From NCBI GenBank assembly GCA_030737875.1, contig CM060911.1, forward strand, positions 52,016,501 to 52,080,500: 64,000 nt of DNA, written 5' to 3'. The stretch's first letter is position 1, and every line of letters begins with the position of its first letter. Position numbers and translations under genes: made by a program. Below the pieces are notes generated by a model. That model saw nothing but the letters and a program-made list of their open reading frames with translations, was not told the origin of the DNA and searched no databases. Of the stretch, positions 23,136-34,370 are shown one piece after another. The stretch is from Allium sativum (taxonomy: Eukaryota; Streptophyta; Magnoliopsida; Asparagales; Amaryllidaceae).

Positions 23136-23770
23136 CTTAGCCACAAAATAAACTAAGATCTGAAACAATCCTCTGATTTGATGCGAATTTCAATACCAAC
23201 CAGTAGCTCCTTTGTTGATTTGGTGAAGATCCTCCTTGATTAGGGGTTGCTAAGCCAAATCCTTAACCTAAAAGTGATTTGGAGGTGATTTAGAGGTTGG
23301 AGGCCATTTTTAGGGTTCTTTGGTGATAAGTGGAGGCTAGAAAACTGAAATGGAATGATTCTCCATCTCATTTCAGCCCTCCCATAACCCTAATCCCGAA
23401 ATGGGTTATGGGCCTACTCACTAATCACCCGATTTGGCCCGGTTAAGCAGTTTTTCACCCTCTAAACCTTGTTTCAGCCATATCTCCCAAACGGTAAGTC
23501 CGTTTGGCTAATGTAACCACTCTACGGAAAGAGAAACCATCAAACGAATTAATGGAAGTAGTTTCAGGTCAAAATTCCTTTCCAATCAAAAGTTATGGCC
23601 AAAACAGTACCAACTAGGGGCAAAATGGTCATTTAAAAATCGACAAAAATCATGAATATGGGAAATGACTCTAATAGATGTTTCCCAAAGTTACATGACC
23701 ATACGACCTCACATGGGAAAGAAATAAATATTCTACGATCCTATGATGTGTAGAATACGGGTCATTACAC

Positions 23771-23804
23771 TCTCCCCCCCTTAAGAAATTTCGCCCCCGA
23801 AATT
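23771..23804 (-). promoter_or_regulatory. Element B polypurine tract and pre-PPT hairpin
   Basis: On the minus strand a perfect hairpin AATTTCG-GGGG-CGAAATT (23804-23787) is followed by AAGGGGGGGAGA, one base from the LTR. Confidence 0.85.
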
Positions 23805-23926
23805 CCCTAATCCAAAATACACAAAGGTTCCCGCATGCCTATCAATCATGAAGCAACAATCAAACATGCAAAACAAGCTAAACAAGTCTATCCTAGCATG
23901 CGGAAAACTAAATCGCAAAGCAAACC

Positions 23927-24838
23927 TTACCAGGCAAAGAGTTCTGGATAAGCCTTCCTAATGCTCTCCTCTGTCTCCCAAGTACAATCATTCTCGTTCT
24001 CGCCCCACTGAACCTTGACTAGCTTCACCGACTTCCTTCGAAGTTGCTTCGTATCGTGCCCCACAATACGAATCGGCTTGCGGTTCCCAACCGCCTCAGG
24101 TTCTACTTCGAAGTCCTCTAACTGATCAGGTGAAATAGTCACATCTGAGTCGTGAACGAACTTCCTTAGTTGGGAAATATGAAATACATTGTGAACTCCT
24201 GCCATATTCTCTGGTAAGCCAACTCTAAACGCCAAATTCCCGACTAATTCAAGAACGGGGAATGGCCCAACAAATCTTGGTGCCAACATGCCTCTCCTGC
24301 CAAATCGAATCACGCTCTTCAACGGAGAGATCTTGACGAACACCAAGTCACCAACGGAGAATTTCAAGTCTCTTCTCCTCTTATCAGCATAACTCTTCTG
24401 CCTATCCTGAGTAGCTTTCATTCGTTGTTGAATGACCTTAATCTTATCCGACGTTTCTCTCACCACATCTGGTCCAAGCACAAACTTCTCGCCAGTCTCT
24501 ATCCAGCATGATGGTGAGTTGCACGGTCTTCCGTACAAAGCTTCATATGGAGCCATACCGATACTGGATTGGTAGCTATTATTATATGCAAACTCTACTA
24601 GATGCAAATGGTCATCCCATGATCCACCAAAATCCAATATACAAGCTCTCAAGAGATCTTCCAATATACGATTCACCCTCTCCGTCTGACCGTCGGTCTG
24701 AGGATGATATGCGGTACTGAGATGTAATCCTGACCCTAGAGCCTCTTGTAAGCTCTTCCAAAACCCACTAGTGAACAACGGGTCTCGGTCACTCACAATG
24801 CTTTTGGGTACTCCATGAAATCTCACTACCCACTTCAT
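23927..24838 (-). CDS. Integrase core (second half), GPF/Y module and chromodomain-like end
   Basis: 303 codons, the third open part of the polyprotein. The catalytic SDRD Asp (residue 17) and the QTE Glu (residue 53) stand 35 residues apart, as in D,D(35)E integrases. [12 protein letters not shown] follows the Ty3/Gypsy pattern. The later FVGPFP segment (about residue 190) is the GPF/Y module. The last 40 residues (VQWG..DCTWE) resemble a degenerate chromodomain, which in chromoviruses targets integration to certain chromatin. The first Asp of the triad is in the upstream part. A stop directly precedes its first Met, so translation on its own would be unusual. Confidence 0.9.
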   Translation of the reverse strand: MKWVVRFHGVPKSIVSDRDPLFTSGFWKSLQEALGSGLHLSTAYHPQTDGQTERVNRILEDLLRACILDFGGSWDDHLHLVEFAYNNSYQSSIGMAPYEALYGRPCNSPSCWIETGEKFVLGPDVVRETSDKIKVIQQRMKATQDRQKSYADKRRRDLKFSVGDLVFVKISPLKSVIRFGRRGMLAPRFVGPFPVLELVGNLAFRVGLPENMAGVHNVFHISQLRKFVHDSDVTISPDQLEDFEVEPEAVGNRKPIRIVGHDTKQLRRKSVKLVKVQWGENENDCTWETEESIRKAYPELFAW

Positions 24839-25924
24839 TTACAATTCTGCCAACTTGGCTGTCGTCCTGGTCGATTTGACTGGTATAAATCTTGCGCTCT
24901 TAGTCAATCGATCCACAATTACCCAAATGCTATCATATCCCAATCTAGTCCTTGGTAAGCCATCGATGAAATCCATCGAAACTTGCTCCCATTTCCATTC
25001 GGGAATTTCTAATGGCTGCAACAACCCACTAGGCTTCTTTTGCTCGGCTTTAACTAGCTGACAATTCATGCATTTGGATATAAACTTCCCAACGTCTCTT
25101 TTCATCCCTTCCCAGTAGTAAGTCTGTCTCATGTCTCGATACATCTTATTACCACCGGGATGTAAAGTCAGTTTTGAGTGATGACATTCTCTAAGCACTT
25201 CATCTCTCAAACCATTCACGTTGGGCACAACTAATCTTCCATTATTTTGAAGCCATCCATCTCGATCAAGCCCATATACATTCACCTCCTCACCAATACC
25301 CATCTCTAACTTGGAGAAGATTTCTAATAGATTAGGATCGTCCCTCTGGCTGGAACCAATCCGCTCTATCAAAGTGGGTCTGATCGTCAAACTAGCTAGC
25401 ATAACTGGATCCAATTCGCACTTTGGTCTGAAATCAAACCCCGCGATATACTCCAGTTGCTTCCATTCAAGAAACATTGCCCCTAAGCTGGCATGTCTCC
25501 TACTCAAGGCATCGGCTACTGCATTACCTTTTCCAGGTGTATATGCGATATCAAAATCATACGAAGCCAAGAACTCTAACCATCTTTGCTGGCGGAGATT
25601 TAGGTCTTTCTGGGAGAAGAGATACTTTAACGATTTATGATCGGTAAACAACTCGAATCTTTCTCCCAAGAGATAATGTCTCCACATCTTCAGCGCAAAT
25701 ACAATCGCTGCCAATTCCAAGTCATGGGTAGGATACTTCTTCTCATGCGGCTTTAACTGTCGACTAGCATAAGCTACAACCCTACCTCCTTGCATCAATA
25801 CAGCACCCAGTCCGGTACCACAAGCATCCGTGTATACCGTCATCTCTTCATTCCCTTTAGGAATGACTAACACTGGCGCACACGTCAACCTCTCCTTTAG
25901 ACTTTTGAAGGCATCCTCACACAC
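24839..25924 (-). CDS. RNase H and integrase zinc-binding/first core part
   Basis: 361 codons, the middle open part. The RNase H acids are visible: Asp33 (YTDAC), Glu70 (DLELAA), Asp95 (FTDHKSL) and Asp138 (VADALS). Next comes the H2C2 zinc-binding domain (HHS..HPG..CMNC) at about 248-290 and the first integrase Asp in MDFIDGLP. The frame then ends in TAA within the integrase core. RNase H removes the RNA strand during reverse transcription; the zinc domain supports integrase multimers and end binding. Confidence 0.9.
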   Translation of the reverse strand: MCEDAFKSLKERLTCAPVLVIPKGNEEMTVYTDACGTGLGAVLMQGGRVVAYASRQLKPHEKKYPTHDLELAAIVFALKMWRHYLLGERFELFTDHKSLKYLFSQKDLNLRQQRWLEFLASYDFDIAYTPGKGNAVADALSRRHASLGAMFLEWKQLEYIAGFDFRPKCELDPVMLASLTIRPTLIERIGSSQRDDPNLLEIFSKLEMGIGEEVNVYGLDRDGWLQNNGRLVVPNVNGLRDEVLRECHHSKLTLHPGGNKMYRDMRQTYYWEGMKRDVGKFISKCMNCQLVKAEQKKPSGLLQPLEIPEWKWEQVSMDFIDGLPRTRLGYDSIWVIVDRLTKSARFIPVKSTRTTAKLAEL

Positions 25925-25942
25925 TCCGTCCCAGACGAAGGA

Positions 25943-28306
25943 CTAATTCTTTTTAGTCAACTGAGTCAACGGTGCTGCTATCTTGGAGAAGTCCTGGATA
26001 AACTTACGATAATATCCAGCTAATCCCAAGAAACTTCTTACATCTGTCGCATTCTTGGGTGTAGGCCAATCCTGTACCGTAGCCACCTTCGCAGGGTCCA
26101 CGGCAATACCACTCTCTGAAACAACATGACCCAAGAATCTTACTTCCCTTCTCCAAAAATGACACTTGGAGAATTTCACTTTCAATTGGTGTTTCCTCAA
26201 CACCTCCATCACTATCCTCAAGTGTCCCTTGTGTTCCTCCTCTGTCCTTGAGCAAACAAGGATATCATCCACGAACACAAGAACAAACTTATTCAACTGA
26301 TCTCTGAATACTCGATTCATAAGATCCACAAAATAGGCTGGTGCATTGGTCAACCCAAATGGCATAACCAACCACTCATAAAATCCAGATGGCGTCCTAA
26401 AGGCCGTTTTCGGAACACTCTCATCTGCTACTCGAAGCTGATGAAATCCTGTCGCGAGGTCCAACTGGGAGAACACTCTAGCTCCTTCCAGTTGATCAAA
26501 CAAATCATCGATCCGCGGTAGAGGACACTTATTCTTCCTCGTCACCTTATTCAACTCGCGATAGTCCACACACAAACGAAGGGAACCATCTGCCTTAGTG
26601 GCAAACACAACTGGTGCTCCCCACTCGGAGACACTCCTTCTAATAAATCCCTTCTTCAAAAGATTGCTGACTTGCACCCCGAGCTCTCGCTGCTCCCTTG
26701 GTGCCATACGACGAAGTGACATCACTATAGGTCTGGCATCTTTCACTAAATCAATACGGAACTTAATCTCTCGGTGTGGTGGAAGCCCGGTCACCTCCTC
26801 GAAGACGTCCGGATACTGGCCAACCACGGGCACATCTGACAACTCATCCTGCGGGATGTCGAGGGAATTTACAAAACTAGCCATAACCCCATCACTAGGT
26901 AGGCTACCAAACACTACCCTCCGCCCATCATCCGCCCTCACTATCACCAAAAAGCCCTCACAGTCTACCACCACCCCGTATCTTTGGAGCCAATCGACTC
27001 CCAATATAATGCCATACCCAGTAAAGCCCAAAACAAAGCAATCACATACAAACATACATCCATGACTCGATAAGACCAAATTCCTGCAAATCATACTAAG
27101 GCTAGTCGAACCACCAATCGGGTTCGTCACTATCAATGGTCTATCGACTATCTCGGGTTCCAGTCCCAACCTATCTACCAGGTCACTAGATATGAAGGAA
27201 CGGGAAGCCCCAGTATCAAACAAAACTCGAACTGGTATATCATAAATAGAAAGAATACCTTGAATAACAACATTCTTTCCTTTCTCCGCCGCAGTTGGGG
27301 CATTCGACGAAGAAGGAACAACATCAATAGCATATGCTTTCACAATCTGCTTCTCCTTAAGAGGTTGCGGACACTTACCTTTCTGATGTCCCACTTGGCC
27401 ACAGTTGTAGCACTTCCCTTCCGCTGGCTTGGCCCGACATTCCTTAGCATAATGGCCTTTCTTTCCACAGCTGAAGCACTCAACATCCTTCTTGCTCTTT
27501 TTCTGGCCAGCCTTAGATTGGTCCTGCTTCCTCTTATTCTGAGAGTTATTCTTGCCTCCACCGCCTGCTTGCGGCTTTGGCCCTTCTGCAGATGCAGCCT
27601 CAGTCTTTGACATAGGGTAAAGGCTCTCTGACCTCAAAGCTTTCCCCACGATCGATTCAAAAGTCTCATCGATGTGGTTAATGAGCCTCTCCCCCAAGTA
27701 CCCATCCAAACCAGTAATGAACTTCTCATTCTTCTTTTCAGGAGTATCGATAAGAGACAGTCCATACTTCGACAAAGTGTCGAACTCAGCAATATAATCA
27801 GAAACTGCCCTTCCGTTCTGCTTGAGTTCCAAGAACCTCTTAAACAATACTGACTTCTGGGCAGCTGGAATGAACTTCTCGCTAAAGCGAGCCTTGAACT
27901 GATCCCAAGTAACTTGATTCTCTGGAGTAGCTGTTCTAATGGCATTCCACCAATTCATCGCTCGCCCTTGCAGCTGACGAGACGCTAGCCTTCTCTTCAT
28001 CGCATCCTCGAGACCCAAGTCATCAAAGATACGGTCACAGCTATCCATCCAGTCCTGAACATCCGTGGCCGACTCCGTTCCGTGGAACGGCTTCCCACCA
28101 AGATTAGTGTAATCTTTGCACAACTTGGCGAAATCGACCCTCGGCGCCTGCACTACTGGGCCAACACCAACTCCGGGATTGGGAATTGCCCCTTGCACTT
28201 CTCTAAGCATGTCTCTCATGAGGTTAGTAAACATAGCCCTCATGTCAGCGGCATTCCCTTGGTTGGTCCCTCTACCAGCACCCCTCGTGTCTCGGCTCAT
28301 CGTCAA
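25943..28306 (-). CDS. Gag, zinc knuckles, protease and reverse transcriptase
   Basis: 787 codons. Gag core is about residues 70-225 ([13 protein letters not shown]). Two CX2CX4HX4C knuckles are at 277-290 and 299-312, and a basic Lys/Gln-rich linker precedes them. The aspartic protease has its DTG at 364-366. Reverse transcriptase spans about 540-720, with the active site FVDD at 678-681 in place of the usual YVDD, and continues through [11 protein letters not shown]. The frame ends in TAG just before RNase H. Gag packages element RNA, the protease cuts the polyprotein and RT makes cDNA. The RT motif set is that of chromoviruses. Confidence 0.93.
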   Translation of the reverse strand: MTMSRDTRGAGRGTNQGNAADMRAMFTNLMRDMLREVQGAIPNPGVGVGPVVQAPRVDFAKLCKDYTNLGGKPFHGTESATDVQDWMDSCDRIFDDLGLEDAMKRRLASRQLQGRAMNWWNAIRTATPENQVTWDQFKARFSEKFIPAAQKSVLFKRFLELKQNGRAVSDYIAEFDTLSKYGLSLIDTPEKKNEKFITGLDGYLGERLINHIDETFESIVGKALRSESLYPMSKTEAASAEGPKPQAGGGGKNNSQNKRKQDQSKAGQKKSKKDVECFSCGKKGHYAKECRAKPAEGKCYNCGQVGHQKGKCPQPLKEKQIVKAYAIDVVPSSSNAPTAAEKGKNVVIQGILSIYDIPVRVLFDTGASRSFISSDLVDRLGLEPEIVDRPLIVTNPIGGSTSLSMICRNLVLSSHGCMFVCDCFVLGFTGYGIILGVDWLQRYGVVVDCEGFLVIVRADDGRRVVFGSLPSDGVMASFVNSLDIPQDELSDVPVVGQYPDVFEEVTGLPPHREIKFRIDLVKDARPIVMSLRRMAPREQRELGVQVSNLLKKGFIRRSVSEWGAPVVFATKADGSLRLCVDYRELNKVTRKNKCPLPRIDDLFDQLEGARVFSQLDLATGFHQLRVADESVPKTAFRTPSGFYEWLVMPFGLTNAPAYFVDLMNRVFRDQLNKFVLVFVDDILVCSRTEEEHKGHLRIVMEVLRKHQLKVKFSKCHFWRREVRFLGHVVSESGIAVDPAKVATVQDWPTPKNATDVRSFLGLAGYYRKFIQDFSKIAAPLTQLTKKN

Positions 28307-28465
28307 TCTGAAAAAGGGAAACGATTAATGACCCCATAGTGGTGCTAGTGCAGTGCGACTTCATCTTTATACTACTAATAGTATATACATACATAGTTTT
28401 TGAAAACCAAAGTAATCACAAATACGCGCTCTCATATACGTACTATCTCTCCCTGGTGTCTTTCC

Positions 28466-28487
28466 CTAGGTTAACTACGCAACCTAG
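28466..28487 (-). promoter_or_regulatory. Hairpin directly after the B primer site
   Basis: Arms CTAGGTT and AACCTAG form a perfect 7-bp stem, extended by one G-U pair, whose loop contains GTAGT. It starts one base after the primer site. It may take the place of the post-primer hairpins of A, C, D and E. Confidence 0.5.
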
Positions 28488-28488
28488 A

Positions 28489-28500
28489 GCTCTGATACCA
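28489..28500 (-). other. Element B primer-binding site (tRNA-iMet)
   Basis: Plus strand GCTCTGATACCA, that is TGGTATCAGAGC on the element strand, two bases from the LTR. Confidence 0.93.
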
Positions 28501-28502
28501 AG

Positions 28503-31127
28503 TGTGACGCTCAGCCCCGCACCAACCGACATTTACTCCAAAAGTGCGCTGTACACATGTCCAGTTAGCACGGAACGGGTCGTCAGAAGGAAAGGGAAGA
28601 AGGAAATGAACATACAAAGAACCTGTAGAATGTCTCACAGCGCATAGAACAAAATATAATAATAATAACATACTTGACATAAAACAGGAGAGACAGTGCA
28701 TAAGCTGAAAATCAGAACTAAACATCATAGCAGCGGAAATTCAGAATACAGCTTATTACAAATTTCAAACTGTCTCAAAGCAAAGTAAGATAAATGAGGT
28801 ACACTACTAATGCCCAAGTAGCGACCATCAACGATACAGGGAGAATGTGTATATATATATCATACGTGGAAGCCTCCTGCCCGCCTCCGAATCAGCTACT
28901 CGCACATCACCAGCTAACCTGTCTCTAGTCTGCTCGTGCGAGCACCCAGAGTAATAAGAGGAGACATAAAACTCTGGGTCAGACATAAAGCCTGGTATGA
29001 GCGATAAGCATCTAAAATGAACAATAACAAGTAGACTAAAACATACCTGAACCTGGACCTGCAACCAAAGAGTTAGCACTACATACTGTACAACACTCTA
29101 AGGTACCACATCAAACAGTGTAAAGATACGGAGGTGGGGGAGGTGTGCATGTCATAATGATGGAAAACAATCAAGCATAGCATCCATCCTCACATCTCTC
29201 ACTCAGTGCATAAAGCATACGATATTCACCACTCTGATCACCCAACATTCCTTGCTACGATCACTTTGCCCCATGAAGTCATAAATGGCTTCACTGCACT
29301 GATAACGTAGCCACAAATCCTTTGCTATGTCCACTTTGCCCCATGGAGTTATTCACCCCATCTGCGCTGGCTCATAGCCTTACCAATCCTTACTATGTCC
29401 ACTTGCCCCATGGAGTTATTCACCCCATCTGCGCTGGCTCATAGTCTTACTACGCATCACCTTGCCCCTCAGGTCATAATGACCCTACTGCACTGATAAC
29501 GTAGTCTTGCTACCATCACCTTGCCCCTCAGGTCGTAATGACCCTACTGCACTGATAAGTAGCCCATCATTCCTTTTTAGTGGTGAATCGAAGTTATGAA
29601 CGTCGACAACTCCTTAGTACACGTCCCGCAGCAAAGTCCAACCATGAAGTGAACTCATTGGTTCCCAACTGGTTCCGGGATCCTGAGCTCTAACTTCCAT
29701 TTGGACTACCTTTGCATCTCGGGTTATTGGTCATCACAATTGAATCGGATCGGATCAGCCTTCACATTCTTCATCGGATCGGATCGGCCTTAGTCACTCG
29801 GATCGGGTCGTGGTCCTCCAGCTCGTGGTTCCTCTTCCTGGTTCGGATCGGCGTCATCACTTCGGGTCGGATCGGGTTGCTTCATCCGGGTCGGGTCGTG
29901 TCTTCTGATCGGGTCGGATCGTCTCGCCCAAGTACCCATCGACTCGTGAGCTTCCCACCCTCCTCTGGTTCGGATCGGAAATACTTGTTGGTTCGGATCG
30001 TGCCACCTAGCTAAGTCGTGACCAACTCCTTCAAACGGATCGTGACGCCTATGCTGGAATGGGTCGAGCCACGCTCCCCTTCACCGATCCGATCCGGATT
30101 CTGGGTCATTTCCTGCATGTTTCCTGCGACTGTTTTTACGCCATTCGACGGCGTTTTTGACCAATCTAACACTTCTAAGCAATCACAAAGCATACCATAC
30201 AGTCATGGCAACATGTAATATCGATCCCAAACATCAAGACATAAATCATAACATATAAAATGGATCAAACATACCTTAAATCCCATATTTTCCCCTTAAG
30301 CATGTTTAGGTGAAACTAATGATAGGATTAGCAAATCTTAACCAAATTAACCCAAATTCATATCAGAGGTCTAAAACATCATTCCGAATTTTATAAACAT
30401 TTTTCCAGAATTTTATCATGTTTAAATTCGCTAATTAACACTAATCACCCCTAATTAGCCATAATTAGTGCAAAACTAAGCAAATCACTCACCTTAGCCA
30501 CAAAATAAACTAAGATCTGAAACAATCCTCTGATTTGATGCGAATTTCAATACCAACCAGCAGCTCCTTTGTTGATTTGGTGAAGATCCTCCTTGATTAG
30601 GGGTTGCTAAGCCAAATCCTTAACCTAAAGGTGATTTGGAGGTGATTTAGAGGTTGGAGGCCATTTTTAGGGTTCTTTGGTGATAAGTGGAGGCTAGAAA
30701 ACTGAAATGGAATGATTCTCCATCTCATTTCAGCCCTCCCATAACCCTAATCCCGAAATGGGTTATGGGCCTACTCACTAATCACCCGATTTGGCCCGGT
30801 TAAGCAGTTTTTCACCCTCCAAACCTTGTTTCAGCCATATCTCCCAAACGGTAAGTCCGTTTGGCTAATGTAACCACTCTACGGAAAGAGAAACCATCAA
30901 ACGAATCTAATGAAAGTAGTTTCAGGTCAAAATTCCTTTCCAATCAAAAGTTATGGCCAAAACAGTACCAACTAGGGGCAAAATGGTCATTTAAAAATCG
31001 ACAAAAATCATGAATATGGGAAATGACTCTTATAGATGTTTCCCAAAGTTACATGACCATACGACCTCACATGGGAAAGAAATAAATATTCTACGATCCT
31101 ATGATGTGTAGAATACGGGTCATTACA
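28503..31127 (-). repeat. Element B 5' LTR (right on the plus strand)
   Basis: 2625 bp, a near-identical copy of 21091-23769. U5 hairpin 28944-28979, five-unit repeat 29250-29568, GGATCGG block 29741-30102, donor 30491-30492. No separate TATA box was placed with confidence. Confidence 0.93.
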
Positions 31128-31132
31128 TTCTT
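31128..31132. repeat. Right TSD of element B (TTCTT)
   Basis: Pairs with 21086-21090. Confidence 0.9.
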
Positions 31133-31854
31133 ACTCTGGGCATTCCTCGTGTGCCATGTCGTATTATCCTGATCGAGCCCCCTACGACTTTGATTTGTAC
31201 CGTACCTATGGAGTGCCCACCGATAGCCACTGCGTACTGTGGACTTTATCTGTATAGACTACGGTATTATAAATGGTGTAAGGGTAATAATGGTAATCAC
31301 GCTTACGCTATTTTAATATTTTATATTTAACCATAGGCACTATTATAATAGCGTATTATATTATATAATATCTAGTTTAACGTATCCTTAAGAGATGGAA
31401 TTTCCTGTAACATCTCTTAAGTTATTGCACTTATAATCACATGAAATTGATTTAACTGATATGAGAATATTTTAGTTTTGATCCGAATATTTTTGTCTTT
31501 TCATTTATGCTTGGGTCAGCCTGAGTTTTCTGTTATTGAAGACAATGTTATGAAGATGAAGACGGAGCTCAACAGACGTATTTGTTATTATTACTCCGCT
31601 GCAAACATTAGTATGTTTATGATATTTAACTTTGATAATTGTTGTAAAATAAAATCAAATGTATGTTTTAATAGCTTCATGAACTGTTATTTAATTATTA
31701 TATTTAGTCCTTCAGCTGTGAGATTCTGTGTTTATTTTTCTTCTTCTCTCCTTTTTTTTATATAAATCTCAATAACTATCCGTATTTTTGATTTTTTCAA
31801 GTCGACATTGAGGATCATTATCGATTTGAATGGTCAAAAATCTCGGATGTTACA
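31133..31854 (+). repeat. Element C 5' LTR, 3' part
   Basis: Starts inside the U5 block (ACTCTGGGC) that element B split, and ends ..CTCGGATGTTACA right before the primer site. The terminus mirrors the TGTAACATCCCGAG start at 33794. Most of the 5' part of this LTR is missing from the window. No coding sequence. Confidence 0.8.
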
Positions 31855-31856
31855 TT

Positions 31857-31868
31857 TGGTATCAGAGC
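31857..31868 (+). other. Element C primer-binding site (tRNA-iMet)
   Basis: TGGTATCAGAGC, two bases after the LTR end. Confidence 0.92.
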
Positions 31869-31918
31869 TTTGGTTTAGCAAAAACATTGGCTCTATTTGG
31901 GATTAACTCATTAGAGAA

Positions 31919-31934
31919 AGAGTAGTAATACTCT
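31919..31934 (+). promoter_or_regulatory. Post-primer hairpin of element C
   Basis: AGAGTA-GTAA-TACTCT, 50 bases after the primer site. Compared with A, two stem positions changed on both sides. Confidence 0.6.
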
Positions 31935-33758
31935 AGAATGAGTTTGAGTGTATATGAGAGAACATACTTGTAATTTTGATATAAAATGATTTTTATTTGT
32001 GTTGGTTTGTTCCATTGAGTATTTATGAATTTTGGTCGGTACTTGGGACGCCAAGGCATCGACAGGGATTCCTAAACACTTGAATAGGACTGATTGACAT
32101 AATATTGTTTAGAATTATATTTTATTTATATACAGAATTATTTGAAAATGTATGAATTTTGATTTTGTTGATGATAATATTAGATTTTCATAATTTATCA
32201 TTTGATTGATCAATAATTTAAAACTATTGGTTACTTAATGATTTAAGAAAAATGAAATACTGAAAAATAATTCAGCAATGAAATAAGAAATTAAATATGA
32301 ATTTTAGAATTTAATTTCGGGTGGTTTTGTAATATTGTTTTGCAAATGGTTTGAAATAATATATTTATATTTTAAAAAGTTATTTCACATAGAAATTGTT
32401 TTCAATGATTTTTTTTGAAATAAGTGTATACGTCTCTCTTGTCTTGGAAATTTATTTCGATGATGAGTGCACGCACCGTCGACATTTATTTTCAAGAACT
32501 TAAGTACGGGAGACCACTTAGAAGTTTTACCTTGTTTGAGAAATTGAAATTCATTTATATAATATGGTTTATATAAAGAAATAATATATATAATATTTTG
32601 AAAATTTGATTTGGAAATGAACCCGAAGTTGAATTGTTAAGTTCTCAAGTAATGTGTGATTTTCAAATTAAGGAAACGAGCATAAGATAAATAAACTGAA
32701 AAAAGAAATCCCTTGAAATTTATAATAGTGGATTGAAATAACTTCGAGATTATTGAATAGGTATAATAATCAATCTTCTTCCGTAGCATATATAACTTAC
32801 CAAATTTATTTAAGAAGTTAAAATGCTATGAGAATAAGGAATTGAACAATAGACAAATGTTATGGTTTATAAATTTGAATAAAACTTAAGTTGTGATTTT
32901 AGGACAATGCATACTTAATTTGTATTGAAGTTAACCCAAGTAAAGTAAATGCCATGGATCAATGAAAAAGAAAATTAGAGTGAATTATTATAAAATGCAT
33001 TGGCGATAAAGTGAAACAAATAGAAATGGGTTTATAATTTATAACTTAATAAAGGTTGAAATATTACAGGAGCAAGCAATTAAATAATACACAAGTATCG
33101 ACATGAATAATAAATGTTGAAAATTTTGATGGGTTATATATACGAATGAAATTTAAGTAATGAAATGAACGATATAGACTTGGTTATGATTTAAATTTAA
33201 TTCAATTAGGAAATGAAGATAAACCAAGTCAATGACATAAGCTAGTAAAATAAATTGTTTGGTTGTAAATTAAATTGTATAGCTATTAATGGTTAAATTT
33301 TCGTCGGCTTAAGATAATCGATATTACCAAGTCTAAAATAAATGTTTAACTTATCTTGTGAAAATAAAAGCGAATTGGTTTATAATTTATAAAATTTAAC
33401 GATGGTTAAACGAATTAATTAAATTAATTAAAATGAGCTCGTCGCGAAGCTGCGGTTTGAAATTTTCCGAATTAAAGTTTAAATGAATGTATGGGATCCA
33501 AAATAACTCGGAATTCTTTGAAACAAGAATCTTTTGGATATTGTAATATAATTTTCTAATGAAAGAGAAAATTTTAGATTTTGACTTGTAGATTTTAAGA
33601 TATGTGTAATAAAAAATTTCAGAAAAATCGAAGTTTGGTAATTCACGATTCAGAACTAAATTATTAATGAAATTAGGTATGTAAACTAACGAGTGAGACA
33701 AATTGAATAAGAAATTACATGGCTAAATATATCTAAATTAACAACTTTCTTACTACGC

Positions 33759-33793
33759 CTTTTCGAGGAAGAAAAGTTATAAGTGAGGGAGAG
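33759..33793 (+). promoter_or_regulatory. Element C pre-PPT hairpin and polypurine tract
   Basis: CTTTTC-GAGGAA-GAAAAG at 33759-33776 (one former pair lost), then AAGTGAGGGAGAG directly before the LTR at 33794. Confidence 0.75.
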
Positions 33794-33982
33794 TGTAACA
33801 TCCCGAGATTTTGCGACAATTTAAAATATTAAATTTAGTGTGTTTTTGAACAAAATAATTTTAAATATTAAATTTTTTATTTTGTTTATATTATTTTATA
33901 ATGAAAGTTAAAACTTAATATTTAAATATTTTGATTTGTGTAAATTATAATTGAGATATGAAAACTAAAGAATTTGATAATT
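33794..33982 (+). repeat. Element C 3' LTR, first part, cut by element D
   Basis: TGTAACATCCCGAGATTTTGCG.. up to ATAAT, the D target site. It continues at 62920. Confidence 0.85.
33978..33982. repeat. Left TSD of element D (ATAAT)
   Basis: Repeated at 62915-62919. Confidence 0.88.
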
Positions 33983-34335
33983 ATAACAACAAAGAATTTC
34001 GCTCGATCCGAATTGATTGTTGAACCGACCAAGACCGTTCGAAACGCCTGATTGTTTTGATGACACGACAAACCAGAACGCGAACAGAAGAACATTTCAT
34101 TGTATATTACAACAATTTCGTCAGATTACAAGAATATACAGAGTATGAATGAATAAAATACATTCGATAAATATCAAAGATTACAATAAATTACATAATA
34201 GCGGAAAATAATACAAAACACAACTGAAAAGAATATACGGATACAGAGCTTTCCGGATTCCAGCTGTAAATCAGGAACCTGTGAATATAAATCTGCAAAA
34301 CCAAAACTACTAGCTATACGTGTCAAAATAAGGGT

Positions 34336-34370
34336 ACCCAGAGTTTAGGTTAAAACAATACACTCCAGGT
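34336..34370 (-). promoter_or_regulatory. U5 hairpin of element D left LTR
   Basis: Plus-strand arms ACCCAGAGTTTA and TACACTCCAGGT, pairing with G-U wobbles and one mismatch. The counterpart in E (48651-48685) pairs better. Confidence 0.55.

Larger units (their letters stand above)
21091..23769 (-). repeat. Element B 3' LTR (left on the plus strand)
   Basis: 2679 bp. Minus-strand order: TGTAATGACCCGTATTC start, U3, leader with a splice donor at 23134-23135, GGATCGG-rich block, five-unit tandem repeat, U5 hairpin, end. It is 54 bp longer than the other LTR, partly because two segments between direct repeats of the GGATCGG block are missing there. Confidence 0.93.
23927..28306 (-). pseudogene. 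gag-pol: Element B gag-pol polyprotein with two in-frame stops
   Basis: One frame of 1460 codons covers Gag, zinc knuckles, protease, reverse transcriptase, RNase H, integrase and a chromodomain-like tail. It is interrupted only by TAG at 25943-25945 and TAA at 24839-24841. All three open parts are in the same frame, so single-base substitutions explain both breaks and no frameshift is needed. Catalytic residues of each enzyme are present in the visible parts. The start is the ATG at 28306, about 180 bases after the primer site. Product role: copying the element RNA to DNA and inserting it. This copy probably cannot make the full protein unless the stops are read through. Confidence 0.93.
21091..31127 (-). 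mobile_element. Element B: Ty3/Gypsy chromovirus, probably Tekay/Del clade
   Basis: A complete 10,037-bp element with 5-bp TSDs TTCTT. On the minus strand: 5' LTR 31127-28503, iMet primer site 28500-28489, gag-pol 28306-23927, hairpin and purine tract 23804-23771, 3' LTR 23769-21091. Order gag, protease, RT, RNase H, integrase with a C-terminal chromodomain-like end marks Ty3/Gypsy chromoviruses. The long LTRs and the RT and integrase motifs point to Tekay/Del. It is the only element here with recognisable enzymes. Two in-frame stops make this copy probably non-autonomous, but it is otherwise close to intact. Confidence 0.95.
31855..33793 (+). other. Element C internal region, noncoding
   Basis: 1939 bp, very AT-rich, with no gag or pol. 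It begins with the primer site and a leader that aligns with element A over about 200 bp (TGAGTTTGAGTGTATAT, CTAAACACTTGAA). Part of it (about 33490-33610: GAAACAAGAA..TGTAGATTTTAAGATATGT) resembles the U3 of A near 7855-7950. Confidence 0.8.

Noticed and set aside
31408..31425. CTGTAACATCTCTTAAG as the start of the C 5' LTR
   Set aside because: It shares only TGTAACATC with the true start at 33794 and then diverges at once. The following sequence does not align.
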